Shown: one piece after another, positions 51,941 through 61,421 of the stretch
How positions within the stretch are numbered: the first letter of the stretch is position 1
Layout of the letters: the number at the start of each line of letters is the position of its first letter
Assembly (NCBI GenBank): GCA_963691905.1
Contig: OY829893.1
Coordinates: 124,001-188,000 of the forward strand
Origin: QGON01 sp963691905
Lineage (GTDB): Bacteria; Pseudomonadota; Gammaproteobacteria; Chromatiales; Chromatiaceae
DNA length: 64,000 nucleotides
Reading direction: 5' to 3'
The notes under the pieces: model-generated
Seen by the model: the letters and a program-made list of their open reading frames with translations, nothing else
Told to the model about the DNA's origin: nothing
Databases searched by the model: none
Translations under genes and position numbers: made by a program

Positions 51941-53797
51941 GTGCACCAGTTATCGATAAAGAACCACCTCTTCGAAAGCCAATTTTTCATGGGGCGGATC
52001 ATTGTGGCCGCGATAATCGTCACACTGGCGCTGTTGCTGCTGCTCACCAGGATGCTCTATCTGCAGGTAGTGAATCATGAGCATTTCACCACACTCTCCC
52101 TGGATAACCGGGTCAAACTGGAACCCCGTCCACCAACCCGCGGGCTGATCTACGACAGTCATGGCACCATCCTGGCGCAGAATCTGCCGGCCTACAGTCT
52201 CGATATCACCCCGGAGAAGACACCGGACATCGAGGCCACGATCCAGGCACTGTCGGAGATCATGCCCATCAACGAGGATGACCGGAAACGCTTCAAGCGA
52301 CTGCGTCAGCAACGGCGGCGTTTCGACAGCATTCCCATCCGGGTGCGCCTGAGTGATGAGGAGGTGGCACGATTTGCGGTGAATCAGCACAGATTTCCGG
52401 GGGTCGTGGTGCAGGCCAAACTGCTACGGGACTACCCGCTGCAGGAGCAGACCGCGCACGTATTGGGTTACGTCGGCCGCATCAATAAGCAGGAACTGCA
52501 GAAGATCGACGCCTCGAACTACAGCGGCACCACCCACATCGGTAAAAACGGTGTGGAGAGGACCTATGAAAACCAGTTGCACGGCAGCGTCGGCCTGCAG
52601 CAGGTGGAGGTCAATGCCAAAGGGCGGGTACTGCGGGTACTGGAAAACCAGCCACCACAGCCAGGTGAAAACCTGCACCTGTTTCTCGATATGGATCTGC
52701 AGGCGGCGGCTATGGAGGCCCTGAAAGACTACAACGGCGCGGTGGCCGCTATCGACACCCGTACCGGCGGGGTGCTGGCGCTGGTCAGCAAGCCCGGCTA
52801 CGACCCCAATCTTTTCGTCGAGGGCATCAGCAGCAAGGCCTACAAAACGCTGCGTGACTCGCTGGACAAGCCCCTTTTCAACCGGGCAATCCGCGGCCAA
52901 TATCCACCAGGCTCAACGGTAAAACCCTTCATTGGTCTGGCCGGTCTGGAGAAAGGCGTCGTCAGTTTCGATCAGCAAACCTATTGCCCCGGCTTCTACC
53001 AGCTACCCGGACACGAGCATAAATACCGGGATTGGAAAAAAACCGGCCACGGCCAGATGGCGATGGAGGATGCCATCATCCAGTCCTGCGACGTCTACTA
53101 CTATGAACTTGCCAGAACGCTCGGCATCGACCGCCTGCACGATTTTCTCACCACACTCGGCTTTGGCAGCAGAAGCGGCATCGACCTGACAGGTGAAAGA
53201 TCCGGACTCATGCCCAGCCGCGAATGGAAACGCAAAGCCCGGCGGGAACCCTGGTACCCTGGCGAGACGCTGATCACCGGCATCGGGCAAGGTTACTTCC
53301 TCACCACACCGCTGCAGCTCGCCAGCGCCACCGCAACCCTGGCCAACCGAGGCCAACGCATCCGTCCACGGATGGTCGAAAGCATCGATCTGCCGGACGG
53401 CACCCGGGAAGCGACCCGGATGGAGAGCACCCAGCTTTCACAGGTGGACCCGGAGCATTGGGAGCAGGTCATCCACGCAATGCAGCTGGTCGTAGAAGGT
53501 CTGCGCGGCACCGCCCGGCGCATCCGCACCGACCGCTACACTATCGCAGGCAAGACCGGTACCGCACAGGTCTTCACGGTCAAGCAGGATGAAGAGTACG
53601 ATGAAGCGACGGTGGAGAAACGCAAGCGCGACCATGCCCTGTTCATCGCCTTCGCGCCGGTGGAGGAGCCCAGGATTGCGATAGCGGTGATCGTCGAAAA
53701 CGGCGGCCACGGCGGCTCTGTGGCCGCCCCTATCGCCCGCAAAGTAATGGATCGCTACCTGCTCAGGGAGGCTAGCACTCCAACAAGGTTGTATTGA
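51941..53797 (+). CDS. mrdA: Peptidoglycan transpeptidase PBP2
   Basis: PBP2 cross-links peptidoglycan during elongation, with RodA as glycosyltransferase partner. The frame remains open far upstream, but GTG 51941 just after mreD gives 618 residues, close to the E. coli length, with an N-terminal membrane helix (IIVAAIIVTLALLLLLTRMLYL). The dimerisation domain (VKLEPRPPTRGLIYD) is followed by the transpeptidase motifs: SxxK at S325 in PPGSTVKP, SxD in IQSCDVYYYE, and KTG at K538. No Shine-Dalgarno is seen, so coupling to mreD is likely. Confidence 0.96.
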   Translation: MHQLSIKNHLFESQFFMGRIIVAAIIVTLALLLLLTRMLYLQVVNHEHFTTLSLDNRVKLEPRPPTRGLIYDSHGTILAQNLPAYSLDITPEKTPDIEATIQALSEIMPINEDDRKRFKRLRQQRRRFDSIPIRVRLSDEEVARFAVNQHRFPGVVVQAKLLRDYPLQEQTAHVLGYVGRINKQELQKIDASNYSGTTHIGKNGVERTYENQLHGSVGLQQVEVNAKGRVLRVLENQPPQPGENLHLFLDMDLQAAAMEALKDYNGAVAAIDTRTGGVLALVSKPGYDPNLFVEGISSKAYKTLRDSLDKPLFNRAIRGQYPPGSTVKPFIGLAGLEKGVVSFDQQTYCPGFYQLPGHEHKYRDWKKTGHGQMAMEDAIIQSCDVYYYELARTLGIDRLHDFLTTLGFGSRSGIDLTGERSGLMPSREWKRKARREPWYPGETLITGIGQGYFLTTPLQLASATATLANRGQRIRPRMVESIDLPDGTREATRMESTQLSQVDPEHWEQVIHAMQLVVEGLRGTARRIRTDRYTIAGKTGTAQVFTVKQDEEYDEATVEKRKRDHALFIAFAPVEEPRIAIAVIVENGGHGGSVAAPIARKVMDRYLLREASTPTRLY

Positions 53798-53810
53798 TGG
53801 AGTACATACC

Positions 53811-54938
53811 ATGACCGGCATATCCTTTACCCAGGAGTCGCAGCCCGCCCGGCCTACCGGCCTGCTGGCCTGGCTTCACCTTGACCTGCCGCTGCTTACT
53901 GGACTGATGCTGCTCAGTGGCGTGGGGCTGCTCATCCTCTACAGCGCGGGGGACCAGGAGTGGGCATTGATCCAACGCCAGCTGGTCCGTCTTGGCATCG
54001 CTTTCGGTGTCATGATCATTTTGGCCCAGTTACATATCACCCATCTGCGCCGCTGGTCACCCTGGCTCTATATCGCCGGGGTGCTGATGCTGGTGGCGGT
54101 CATCTTCTTTGGACAGACCGGCAAGGGGGCGCAGCGCTGGCTCGACCTGGGTTTCTTCCGCTTTCAACCCTCGGAGATGATGAAACTGGCCCTGCCCATG
54201 ATGATCGCCTGGTATCTGGCAGAGAAACGCCTGCCGCCGAAGCGACGGCGCCTGCTGGCCGCCGCCATCATGACCCTGATCCCGGTTCTGCTGATCGCCA
54301 AGCAGCCCGACCTGGGCACGGCCCTGCTGGTAGCCAGCGCCGGGATTTGCATCCTCTTCCTCGCCGGCATCGGCTGGCAGTTGATCAGCCTCTTTGCTGT
54401 CTCCATGGCGGCGCTTGGACCGGTGATCTGGTTTTTCATGCACGAGTATCAGAAACGGCGGGTGCTCACCTTCATCAACCCGGAGAACGACCCCCTGGGC
54501 GCGGGTTACCACATCATCCAGTCGAAGATAGCCATAGGCTCCGGCGGACTGACCGGTAAGGGCTGGCTCAACGGCACCCAGTCCCACCTGGAGTTCCTGC
54601 CGGAACGCCACACAGATTTCGTCTTCGCCGTCATCTCCGAGGAGTTCGGACTGATCGGTGTTGCCGCCCTGCTGGCCCTCTATTTTTTCATCATCCTGCG
54701 GGGACTCTATATCGCCACCCAGGCACAGGACACCTTCAGCCGATTGTTGGGCGGCGCATTGACCCTGGTCTTTTTCGTCTATCTCTTCGTCAACATCGGC
54801 ATGGTGTCCGGCGTTCTTCCTGTGGTGGGCGTGCCGCTGCCACTGATCAGCTATGGAGGGACTTCACTGGTGACCATTCTCGCCGGGTTCGGTATCCTCA
54901 TGTCCATCCACACTCATCGCAAACTTTTGCCGACCTGA
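53811..54938 (+). CDS. mrdB: SEDS peptidoglycan glycosyltransferase RodA
   Basis: RodA polymerises lipid II into glycan strands in the elongasome. The 375-residue protein has ten membrane helices, the KGAQRWLDLGFFRFQPSEMMKL region (shown here in part: RWLDLGFFRFQPSE) and the loop motifs GTQSHLEFLPERHTDFVFAV with the conserved Asp, as well as PLISYGGTS. TGGAG precedes the ATG. It follows mrdA by 13 bases. Confidence 0.97.
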   Translation: MTGISFTQESQPARPTGLLAWLHLDLPLLTGLMLLSGVGLLILYSAGDQEWALIQRQLVRLGIAFGVMIILAQLHITHLRRWSPWLYIAGVLMLVAVIFFGQTGKGAQRWLDLGFFRFQPSEMMKLALPMMIAWYLAEKRLPPKRRRLLAAAIMTLIPVLLIAKQPDLGTALLVASAGICILFLAGIGWQLISLFAVSMAALGPVIWFFMHEYQKRRVLTFINPENDPLGAGYHIIQSKIAIGSGGLTGKGWLNGTQSHLEFLPERHTDFVFAVISEEFGLIGVAALLALYFFIILRGLYIATQAQDTFSRLLGGALTLVFFVYLFVNIGMVSGVLPVVGVPLPLISYGGTSLVTILAGFGILMSIHTHRKLLPT

Positions 54939-54941
54939 CAC

Positions 54942-55958
54942 ATGAAACAGACACTCAGAATACTCTGTACCAGCCTGCTGCTTACTCTCGCTGTCTCCAG
55001 CGCCCAAGGCACCGACAGCATTCCCCGCGAAACGTTTAAGGCGTTTGCTGCCGAGATGGCGCAGAAACACGGCTTTTCCGCTGAGAAACTGGAGGACCTG
55101 CTCGCCGGAACCCGCTTTCGGGAAGACATTATCAAGGCGATCACCCGTCCGGCGGAATCGAAGGAGTGGCGCGAATATCGTCCCATCTTTCTGAAAAAAG
55201 GCCGCATCGATGGCGGGGTGAAATTCTGGAAAGAACACAAGGCACTACTTGAACGGGCAGAAAAGACCTATGGGGTGCCGCCGGAAATCATGGTTGCCAT
55301 CATTGGCGTGGAGACCCGTTACGGTGCCTACACCGGCCGTTACCGGGTGCTTGACTCCCTCACCACCCTCGCCTTCGGATATCCCAAGCGCGCCAAGTTC
55401 TTTCGCAGTGAACTGGTGGAGTTTCTTCTGCTCAGCCGGGAGGAGGATATCGATCCGGCAACCGCCAAGGGCTCCTACGCAGGCGCAATGGGTAAACCCC
55501 AGTTCATCTCCAGCAGCTACCGGAATTACGCCGTGGACTTCGACGGAGACGGAAAGCGCGATCTGCACCATAGCGATGCCGACGTGATCGGCAGCGTGGC
55601 CAACTATTTTAAACGCCACGGCTGGCGGCGGGGCGAGATGATCACCCAGCAGGCCATAAGCGAAGAGCGCCATGAGAAATATGTTCAGGCGGGGATGAAA
55701 CCCAGCATACCGGTCGCTGAGCTGATGGCATCCGGTCTGCGGCCAGACGGTCTGATTCTGCCGGAACCGGAGGCGCTAGCGAGCCTGATCCTGCTAAAAG
55801 GCAAACACGGGGACGAATATTGGTTCGGGCTGCATAACTTTTACGTCATTACCCGCTACAATCACAGCAATCTCTATGCGATGGCAGTCTACCAGCTCAG
55901 TCAGGAGATCAAGGCGGCCCGTCAGGCTGCCATGGGCGCACCACCGCCAGCAACTTAG
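54942..55958 (+). CDS. mltB: Membrane-bound lytic transglycosylase B
   Basis: MltB cleaves the glycan chain of peptidoglycan with formation of 1,6-anhydro ends. The 338-residue protein has a signal peptide (LRILCTSLLLTLAVSSAQG) without a lipobox Cys, so it may be soluble in the periplasm unlike E. coli MltB. The catalytic glutamate is E124 in GVETRYGAYTG, and the GAMGKPQFISSSY and VDFDGDGKRDL blocks are family signatures. It starts 3 bases after mrdB and belongs to the elongasome operon. Confidence 0.95.
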   Translation: MKQTLRILCTSLLLTLAVSSAQGTDSIPRETFKAFAAEMAQKHGFSAEKLEDLLAGTRFREDIIKAITRPAESKEWREYRPIFLKKGRIDGGVKFWKEHKALLERAEKTYGVPPEIMVAIIGVETRYGAYTGRYRVLDSLTTLAFGYPKRAKFFRSELVEFLLLSREEDIDPATAKGSYAGAMGKPQFISSSYRNYAVDFDGDGKRDLHHSDADVIGSVANYFKRHGWRRGEMITQQAISEERHEKYVQAGMKPSIPVAELMASGLRPDGLILPEPEALASLILLKGKHGDEYWFGLHNFYVITRYNHSNLYAMAVYQLSQEIKAARQAAMGAPPPAT

Positions 55959-55980
55959 ACGACAGGATGGGTATTGAATC

Positions 55981-56811
55981 ATGAGGCGCACTCTGCACAC
56001 GACCATCAACCTCGCTGCCCTCAGCCTGCTCGCAGCACTGACCGGCTGTTCCATCGGCCCCTCCATCATCGAGCAGGATATCGTCGACAGCGGCCCGTCG
56101 GCTGCCCCGCCGGTGGACATCGACAGCATCCCCGACGCGGTACCGAAATTTGAAAGCCGCAGCCGCTACGGCAACCCCAGCTCCTATGTCGTACGCGGTA
56201 AGCGTTACTACACGAAGCAGAGCAGCAAGGGCTATCAGGAGCGGGGCATCGCCTCCTGGTACGGCAAAAAATTCCACGGTCGACGCACCAGCAGCGGCGA
56301 AACCTACAATATGTATGGCATGACGGCAGCCCACAAAACCCTGCCGCTGCCAACCTATGCCCGTGTCACCAATCTGCGCAACAATCGCAGTGTCGTGGTT
56401 AAAATCAACGACCGGGGCCCTTTTCACGACAACCGGCTAATTGATCTCTCCTACACCGTAGCCCACAAGCTCGGCATCATCGGCAGCGGCACCGGTCTGG
56501 TGGAGGTGCGTGCACTCACTCCGGGCGAACCGGAACCTTCAGTAGTGCCACCGGTCGAATCCGTGGCAACAGAGACAACCCGTCTCTATCTCCAGGTCGG
56601 GGCCTTCGGCAGCAGGGATAATGCCAACCGGCTGCAGTCCCGCCTGCAAAGCGATCTCGATACCAATGTGCGGGTACTGGAGGGCAGAAGCGCTGATCAG
56701 CTGGTATACAGGGTTCAGGTTGGCCCGATTTCCGGCGTGGATAGCGCAGACAGCCTGAGCAGGCGTCTCGACGGACTGGGCATCAGGGACACCCATGTCG
56801 TGATCCAGTAG
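55981..56811 (+). CDS. rlpA: RlpA lipoprotein (septal peptidoglycan hydrolase) with SPOR domain
   Basis: RlpA is an outer-membrane lipoprotein; in Pseudomonas it is a lytic transglycosylase acting on denuded glycans. The 276-residue protein has a lipobox ending at C23 (LLAALTGC) and the double-psi beta-barrel domain (GIASWYGKKFHGRRTSSGE, TAAHKTLPLPTYARV, VVKINDRGPF). The C-terminal SPOR domain (LYLQVGAFGSRDNANRLQSRL) directs it to division sites. It follows mltB by 22 bases. Confidence 0.96.
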   Translation: MRRTLHTTINLAALSLLAALTGCSIGPSIIEQDIVDSGPSAAPPVDIDSIPDAVPKFESRSRYGNPSSYVVRGKRYYTKQSSKGYQERGIASWYGKKFHGRRTSSGETYNMYGMTAAHKTLPLPTYARVTNLRNNRSVVVKINDRGPFHDNRLIDLSYTVAHKLGIIGSGTGLVEVRALTPGEPEPSVVPPVESVATETTRLYLQVGAFGSRDNANRLQSRLQSDLDTNVRVLEGRSADQLVYRVQVGPISGVDSADSLSRRLDGLGIRDTHVVIQ

Positions 56812-57125
56812 ATACATCCATCCACAATGGCTTGCATCCTGTTCCTCTGCCAATAAACTCATGCTTCGGAGTTTGTGATGATGTTGGCATGGGATGTGGC
56901 GAACGTAGGGTGCGCTGTGCGCACCAGGGTAAGCAATCATGGTGCGCACAGCGCACCCTACTAATGAATCATATGCCCCTTCATCTTTTCGGTATGGCTT
57001 GAACTCCGAAACCTGAGCTATAAAATAGTGGATCAATTCATTAACCTGAATTTCCCATAGAGGCCGGGATCAAATTTGACGCCGGTCCCTTCGCCAATAA
57101 CTTAATTCATAAACCCGGTAACCCA
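56812..57125. other. 314-base spacer between rlpA and dacA
   Basis: It holds no gene. A paired family A repeat with its long tail (56901-57021) takes up the middle. The dacA promoter should lie in the last 100 bases, but no clear hexamers stand out. Confidence 0.5.
56901..57021. repeat. REP-like element, family A (complete: both palindromes and tail)
   Basis: GAACGTAGGGTGCGCTGTGC followed by GCACC, a short spacer, AGCAATCATGGTGCGCACAG followed by CGCACCCTAC, and the tail CCCCTTCATCTTTTCGGTAT continuing GGCTTGAACTCCGAAAC. It is the most complete copy in the window. Confidence 0.8.
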
Positions 57126-58280
57126 ATGTCTGCGAAGCTTCCAAGACCGTCCCTGCTCTATCTCCTGATCCTCTGCTGGTTCCTCCCGGCCACTGCCACA
57201 CTTGCCAAGCAGCCGATCCCAACACCGCCGAAACTCACTGCCAGCGGCTATCTGCTGATCGACTTTGACTCCGGCAAGATATTGGCGAACAAAAACCCAG
57301 GGCAGCGACTCGAACCCGCCAGCCTGACCAAGATCATGACCGCCTATGCTGTTTTCCGCGAACTCAAGGAGGGCAATATCCGCCTGGACGAGGAAGTATT
57401 GATCAGCGAAAAGGCCTGGCGCACCGGCGGTTCAAAGATGTTCATTGAAGTGGGCAAGCGAGTCAGTCTTGAGGACTTGATCAAGGGCATGATCATCCAG
57501 TCCGGCAACGATGCCTGCGTGTCGCTGGCGGAACACATCGCCGGAAGTGAGTCCACCTTCGCTGAAGTAATGAACAATCACGCCCAACGCCTGGGCATGC
57601 TCGACAGCCATTTTGTCAATAGCACGGGCCTGCCGGATAAGGATCACTACACGACACCTGAGGACATCGCCAAGGTTGCCATTGCCACAATCCGGGAGTT
57701 TCCGGAGTACTACGAGTGGTATGGAGAGAAATCCTTTCTCTTCAACAAGATCAAGCAGCACAACCGCAACAAACTGCTGTGGCGGGACAAGAGTGTGGAC
57801 GGCATGAAAACCGGCTACACGAAAGCCGCCGGGTATTGTCTTGTTGCATCGGCCAAACGCGAAGAGATGCGTCTGGTCTCCGTGGTAATGGGTACCAACA
57901 GTATAAAGATCCGGGCCAGTGAAAGTCAGTCCCTGCTCAACTACGGCTTCCGCTTCTATGAGACACACAAACTTTATGGCACAGGGGATGTGCTCAACCG
58001 GGTACGCATCTGGAAAGGCGATCGCGAATCATTGCCCCTGGGACTGGGCAGCGACCTGAAGGTCACTATTCCCCGCAAGCAGTACAAGAACCTGAACGCC
58101 CGCATGGAGGTGAATCCGAAGATTATGGCGCCGATCCACAAGGGGGCGGAGCTTGGGCGGGTCAGTATCACGCTGGATAACAAAGAGGTTGCCAATGTCC
58201 CACTGATTGCACTTGACGAGATCCCTGAGGGCAGCCTCTGGCAACGCGCCAAAGACAGTGCCCTGTTATGGCTGGAATGA
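57126..58280 (+). CDS. dacA: D-alanyl-D-alanine carboxypeptidase (PBP5/6 type)
   Basis: DacA trims the terminal D-Ala of peptidoglycan pentapeptides and so limits cross-linking. The 384-residue protein has a signal peptide (LLYLLILCWFLPATATLA), the SxxK motif at S66-K69 (PASLTKIM), SxN at S126-N128 and KTG at K228. The PBP5 C-terminal beta domain and a terminal amphipathic helix (SLWQRAKDSALLWLE) anchor it to the membrane. The stop overlaps ybeD by 4 bases. Confidence 0.97.
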   Translation: MSAKLPRPSLLYLLILCWFLPATATLAKQPIPTPPKLTASGYLLIDFDSGKILANKNPGQRLEPASLTKIMTAYAVFRELKEGNIRLDEEVLISEKAWRTGGSKMFIEVGKRVSLEDLIKGMIIQSGNDACVSLAEHIAGSESTFAEVMNNHAQRLGMLDSHFVNSTGLPDKDHYTTPEDIAKVAIATIREFPEYYEWYGEKSFLFNKIKQHNRNKLLWRDKSVDGMKTGYTKAAGYCLVASAKREEMRLVSVVMGTNSIKIRASESQSLLNYGFRFYETHKLYGTGDVLNRVRIWKGDRESLPLGLGSDLKVTIPRKQYKNLNARMEVNPKIMAPIHKGAELGRVSITLDNKEVANVPLIALDEIPEGSLWQRAKDSALLWLE

Positions 58281-58555
58281 TGAAAGACGGACAAGAGACG
58301 GAGACACTGCTGAAGTTCCCCTGTGAATTTTCCATCAAGGCGATGGGAAGGGCGGAACCCGGCTTCGACCTGCTGGTGGTGGAGATGGTCAGGAACCACG
58401 TCCCCGACCTGCATGAGGGCGCGGTCAAGTCACGTCCCAGCAAGGGCGGTAAGTGGGTTTCAGTCACCGTCACCATACAGGCCAGCAGCAAGGATCAGCT
58501 GGATGCCATCTATCTCGATCTCACCGCCCATGAAAAGGTCGTGATGGCGCTATAA
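58277..58555 (+). CDS. ybeD: YbeD/DUF493 protein
   Basis: This small (about 92 residues) ferredoxin-like-fold protein lies between dacA and lipB in many Gammaproteobacteria. LLKFPCEFSIKAMGRAEPGF and the VSVTVTIQASSKDQLDAIY strand-helix match the family. ATG 58277 overlaps the dacA stop as ATGA; ATG 58280 or 58268 could also be used. The function is not established; a regulatory role in lipoylation or cell-wall control has been guessed from position. Confidence 0.93.
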   Translation: MMKDGQETETLLKFPCEFSIKAMGRAEPGFDLLVVEMVRNHVPDLHEGAVKSRPSKGGKWVSVTVTIQASSKDQLDAIYLDLTAHEKVVMAL

Positions 58556-58558
58556 ACC

Positions 58559-59203
58559 GTGTGCAAATCCCTTCTGATCCGCCAGCTTGGCCAGCAGCCC
58601 TATGAAACCACCTGGCAGGCCATGCGGGACTATACAGACCGCCGGGATGCAAAAAGCAGAGATGAACTCTGGCTACTGCAACACCCGCCGGTATTCACCC
58701 TCGGTCAGGCAGGTAAACCAGAACACCTGCTTCGGCCCGGCACCATCCCCATCATCAAAAGTGACCGTGGCGGGCAGGTCACCTATCACGGCCCCGGCCA
58801 GTTGATCGCCTACCTGATGCTCGATCTGCGGCGTGCAAAGATCGGGGTGCGCGCCCTGGTGTCACTGCTTGAAAAGAGCGTTGTCGTTCTGTTAGCCGCC
58901 CAGGGGATAGACGCTGCCGCCCGCGCCGATGCCCCCGGTGTCTACGTCGATGGCAGCAAGATAGCTGCCCTTGGCCTTAGGATAAGGCGCGGCTGCAGCT
59001 TTCATGGACTCAGTCTCAACGTGGATATGGACCTGGAGCCGTTCAGCCGCATCAACCCCTGCGGTCACCCCGGCCTGACGGTAACTCAACTGGCAGACCT
59101 GAACGGGAGCACCGACATCCCCACCCTTGGCCGGGATTTTGCGAAACATCTGGCATCAGGTTTGGGTTACACTGCGGATTTTTACGAACCAACACAATCC
59201 TGA
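58559..59203 (+). CDS. lipB: Octanoyl-ACP:protein octanoyltransferase
   Basis: LipB moves octanoate from acyl carrier protein to the lipoyl domains of 2-oxoacid dehydrogenases and GcvH. The 214-residue protein starts at GTG 58559. It has RGGQVTYHGPGQLIAYLMLD, catalytic K134 in DGSKIAALGL and catalytic C168 in INPCGHPGLTVTQ. The stop codon overlaps lipA by 1 base, so the two steps of lipoate synthesis are coupled. Confidence 0.97.
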   Translation: MCKSLLIRQLGQQPYETTWQAMRDYTDRRDAKSRDELWLLQHPPVFTLGQAGKPEHLLRPGTIPIIKSDRGGQVTYHGPGQLIAYLMLDLRRAKIGVRALVSLLEKSVVVLLAAQGIDAAARADAPGVYVDGSKIAALGLRIRRGCSFHGLSLNVDMDLEPFSRINPCGHPGLTVTQLADLNGSTDIPTLGRDFAKHLASGLGYTADFYEPTQS

Positions 59204-60180
59204 TGAGAGACCAGAAAGGGTATCAGCCCCCCTCCCGCTCAAAACCCGACAGCCACCAGCGCGGCGAGGCAAAGCTTGCCCGCATTCCGATTAAGGTGGA
59301 ATCGCGAGACGAGCTGCTGCGCAAACCGAAATGGATCCGCGCCAAAGCGCCGCTGGGCCGACAGGTCAGCCGGATCCGCCGCATCCTGCGGGAACGGGGC
59401 CTGAGCTCGGTCTGCGAGGAGGCGGCCTGCCCCAACCTGGGAGAGTGTTTCGAGCACGGCACCGCCACCTTCATGATCATGGGGGACATCTGTACCCGAC
59501 GCTGCCCCTTTTGTGATGTGGCCCACGGCAAGCCCCAACCTCTGAACGCCGATGAACCGACCCAACTGGCAGAGGCGATTGAGGCCATGGCCCTGAAGTA
59601 TGTGGTCATCACCTCAGTGGATCGGGACGACCTGCGCGATGGCGGCGCGGGCCACTACCGCGACTGTATAGTAGCGGTACGCGCACGGATGCCTGAAACC
59701 CGTATCGAGGTGCTGGTGCCGGACTTCCGCGGGCGCGTGGAGATCGCGCTGGAGAGACTGGCCCAGGCCCCGCCGGACGTCTTCAACCACAACCTGGAGA
59801 CCGTTCCCCGCATCTACCGCAAAGCCCGCCCTGGCGCCGATTACGCCGGATCCCTGAAACTGCTGCAGGCCTTCCGGGCCAGTTGTCCAGAAGTACCGAC
59901 AAAATCCGGCATCATGCTCGGTCTGGGGGAGAATCTCAGCGAAGTTGAGGCCGTCATGCAGGATCTGCGTCACCACGGCTGCGAGATGCTGACCCTTGGA
60001 CAATACCTGCAGCCCAGCCGGGACCATCTGCCGGTGGAGCGTTACGTCACTCCTGAAGAGTTCGATGAACTTCGTGAGACAGGGGAGGCCATGGGATTCA
60101 CCAATGTCGCCAGCGGCCCGCTGGTGCGCTCCTCCTACCATGCGGATCTGCAAGCCGCCAACCCATTGCTGAACAGATAG
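59203..60180 (+). CDS. lipA: Lipoyl synthase (radical SAM)
   Basis: LipA inserts two sulfur atoms into protein-bound octanoate. The 325-residue protein has the auxiliary-cluster motif C71-C76-C82 (CEEAACPNLGEC), the radical SAM motif C97-C101-C104 (CTRRCPFC) and the C-terminal RSSYHAD whose serine ligates the auxiliary cluster. The ordinary length and all cysteines indicate an active enzyme. It ends the dacA-ybeD-lipB-lipA run. Confidence 0.98.
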   Translation: MRDQKGYQPPSRSKPDSHQRGEAKLARIPIKVESRDELLRKPKWIRAKAPLGRQVSRIRRILRERGLSSVCEEAACPNLGECFEHGTATFMIMGDICTRRCPFCDVAHGKPQPLNADEPTQLAEAIEAMALKYVVITSVDRDDLRDGGAGHYRDCIVAVRARMPETRIEVLVPDFRGRVEIALERLAQAPPDVFNHNLETVPRIYRKARPGADYAGSLKLLQAFRASCPEVPTKSGIMLGLGENLSEVEAVMQDLRHHGCEMLTLGQYLQPSRDHLPVERYVTPEEFDELRETGEAMGFTNVASGPLVRSSYHADLQAANPLLNR

Positions 60181-60190
60181 CGGCACGACT

Positions 60191-60943
60191 ATGGACGTAG
60201 TCACCACCAAGGCCATCGAACACCTGCTGTTGCCACCGGGCGGGCCAATATTACTTGGCTTTATCGGCCTGCTATTCTGGCGCCTCGGCTGGGGCCGCAA
60301 GCTGTTCGTGCTTGCCCTGCTCCTGTCGTGGATACTCAGTCTGCCGGTCACTGCCAGCCTGCTCACGGCGGGGCTGGAGAGCTATCCGGCACTGACCGAC
60401 AAAGCGATCGCCAACAGCGGCGCAGAGGCGATCGTGGTACTTGGCGGCGGCCGCTATCTCGATGCGCCGGAGTATGGCGGCGACACCGCCAATCAGCGGG
60501 TACTCTTCCGCCTGCGCTACGCCGCCCGGCTCGCCCATAAAACCCGCCTGTCGGTGATCCCCAGTGGCGGTAATGCAGTCTACTCAGGTACTGCTGAAGC
60601 CAGGATCTCCGCCGAGATCCTGCGCGACGAGTTCGGCGTCACCGTAGAGCATATCGAACCCCGCAGCCATACTACATGGGAGAACGCCCGCTTCACCGCC
60701 CAACTGCTCAAGAAGCTCGGCATCAAACGCATCCTGCTGGTGACCACTGCCTCACACATGCCCCGCTCGATGGATGCCTTTACACGCAACGGCATCGACG
60801 CCGTTGCCGCCCCCACCGGTTTCGTCTACAAACCGGACGGCAAAACTTCCTGGCTTAACGGCCTACCCAATGGCCGGGCAGTCCGGCAAACTGAAATGGC
60901 AATGCATGAGTATGTGGGCATGATCTGGTACCGGTTTAAATAG
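60191..60943 (+). CDS. YdcF/ElyC-family (DUF218) envelope protein
   Basis: The 250-residue protein has two N-terminal membrane helices (GPILLGFIGLLFWRLGW, LFVLALLLSWILSLPVTASLL) and a DUF218 domain with EAIVVLGGGRYLDAPEY, VIPSGGNAVYSGTAEA, EPRSHTTWENARFTAQLL and ILLVTTASHMPRSM. This matches ElyC, which supports peptidoglycan assembly in E. coli, better than shorter YdcF. It starts 10 bases after lipA; whether it shares that transcript is not clear. Confidence 0.88.
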   Translation: MDVVTTKAIEHLLLPPGGPILLGFIGLLFWRLGWGRKLFVLALLLSWILSLPVTASLLTAGLESYPALTDKAIANSGAEAIVVLGGGRYLDAPEYGGDTANQRVLFRLRYAARLAHKTRLSVIPSGGNAVYSGTAEARISAEILRDEFGVTVEHIEPRSHTTWENARFTAQLLKKLGIKRILLVTTASHMPRSMDAFTRNGIDAVAAPTGFVYKPDGKTSWLNGLPNGRAVRQTEMAMHEYVGMIWYRFK

Positions 60944-61005
60944 TCATTTACCGCTATACCCCCATTTCTGCCACCAAAGGCACCCCATTTCCCCTCTTCC
61001 CAGCC

Positions 61006-61167
61006 TGTCAGCTTTTCTTACACCCCTGCCAGCAACATAGAAAACTGAATAACGAACTGTTTTTACTGAAGAATATGGGTAATTACCCCCATACGCCACC
61101 CATATAAACATTAATAAAGCACGATATAATGAACAACAATCCTAGTTCATGTCGGACTTTCTTACAC
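61006..61167. repeat. Pair of 18-base direct repeats, possible activator sites
   Basis: TGTCAGCTTTTCTTACAC (61006-61023) and TGTCGGACTTTCTTACAC (61150-61167) agree at 15 of 18 positions and are 144 bases apart. They lie 240-400 bases upstream of the -24/-12 promoter, as expected for enhancer-binding protein sites. Confidence 0.45.
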
Positions 61168-61406
61168 ATTGATCACTTGACCAATCCACCCCATTTGAGA
61201 TGTACCCGCCGAAACAAAACCCATGCATTTTATTCCTGCTTCTTCAGGTAACAACAAACGCCCTCCCATTAAGAAATTCTTCCCGGAAAAACAGGTATTT
61301 GTGACGCAGTTCACACTTTCGCGCGATTGTATTTTTCCGTAACAAAAAGGCTAAACGCTCCACCAACAGGACCTTAATTACTGAATCAAAGAGAAAAAAT
61401 CCTCTA

Positions 61407-61421
61407 TGGCACGAGAATAGC
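61407..61421 (+). promoter_or_regulatory. Sigma-54 (RpoN) promoter of the PEP-CTERM gene
   Basis: TGGCACGAGAATAGC has GG and GC exactly 10 bases apart and matches the TGGCAC-N5-TTGC consensus except for two bases of the -12 box. Transcription would begin near 61433, 35 bases before the start codon. PEP-CTERM genes are often controlled by the PrsK/PrsR pair with RpoN, which fits. Confidence 0.75.
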
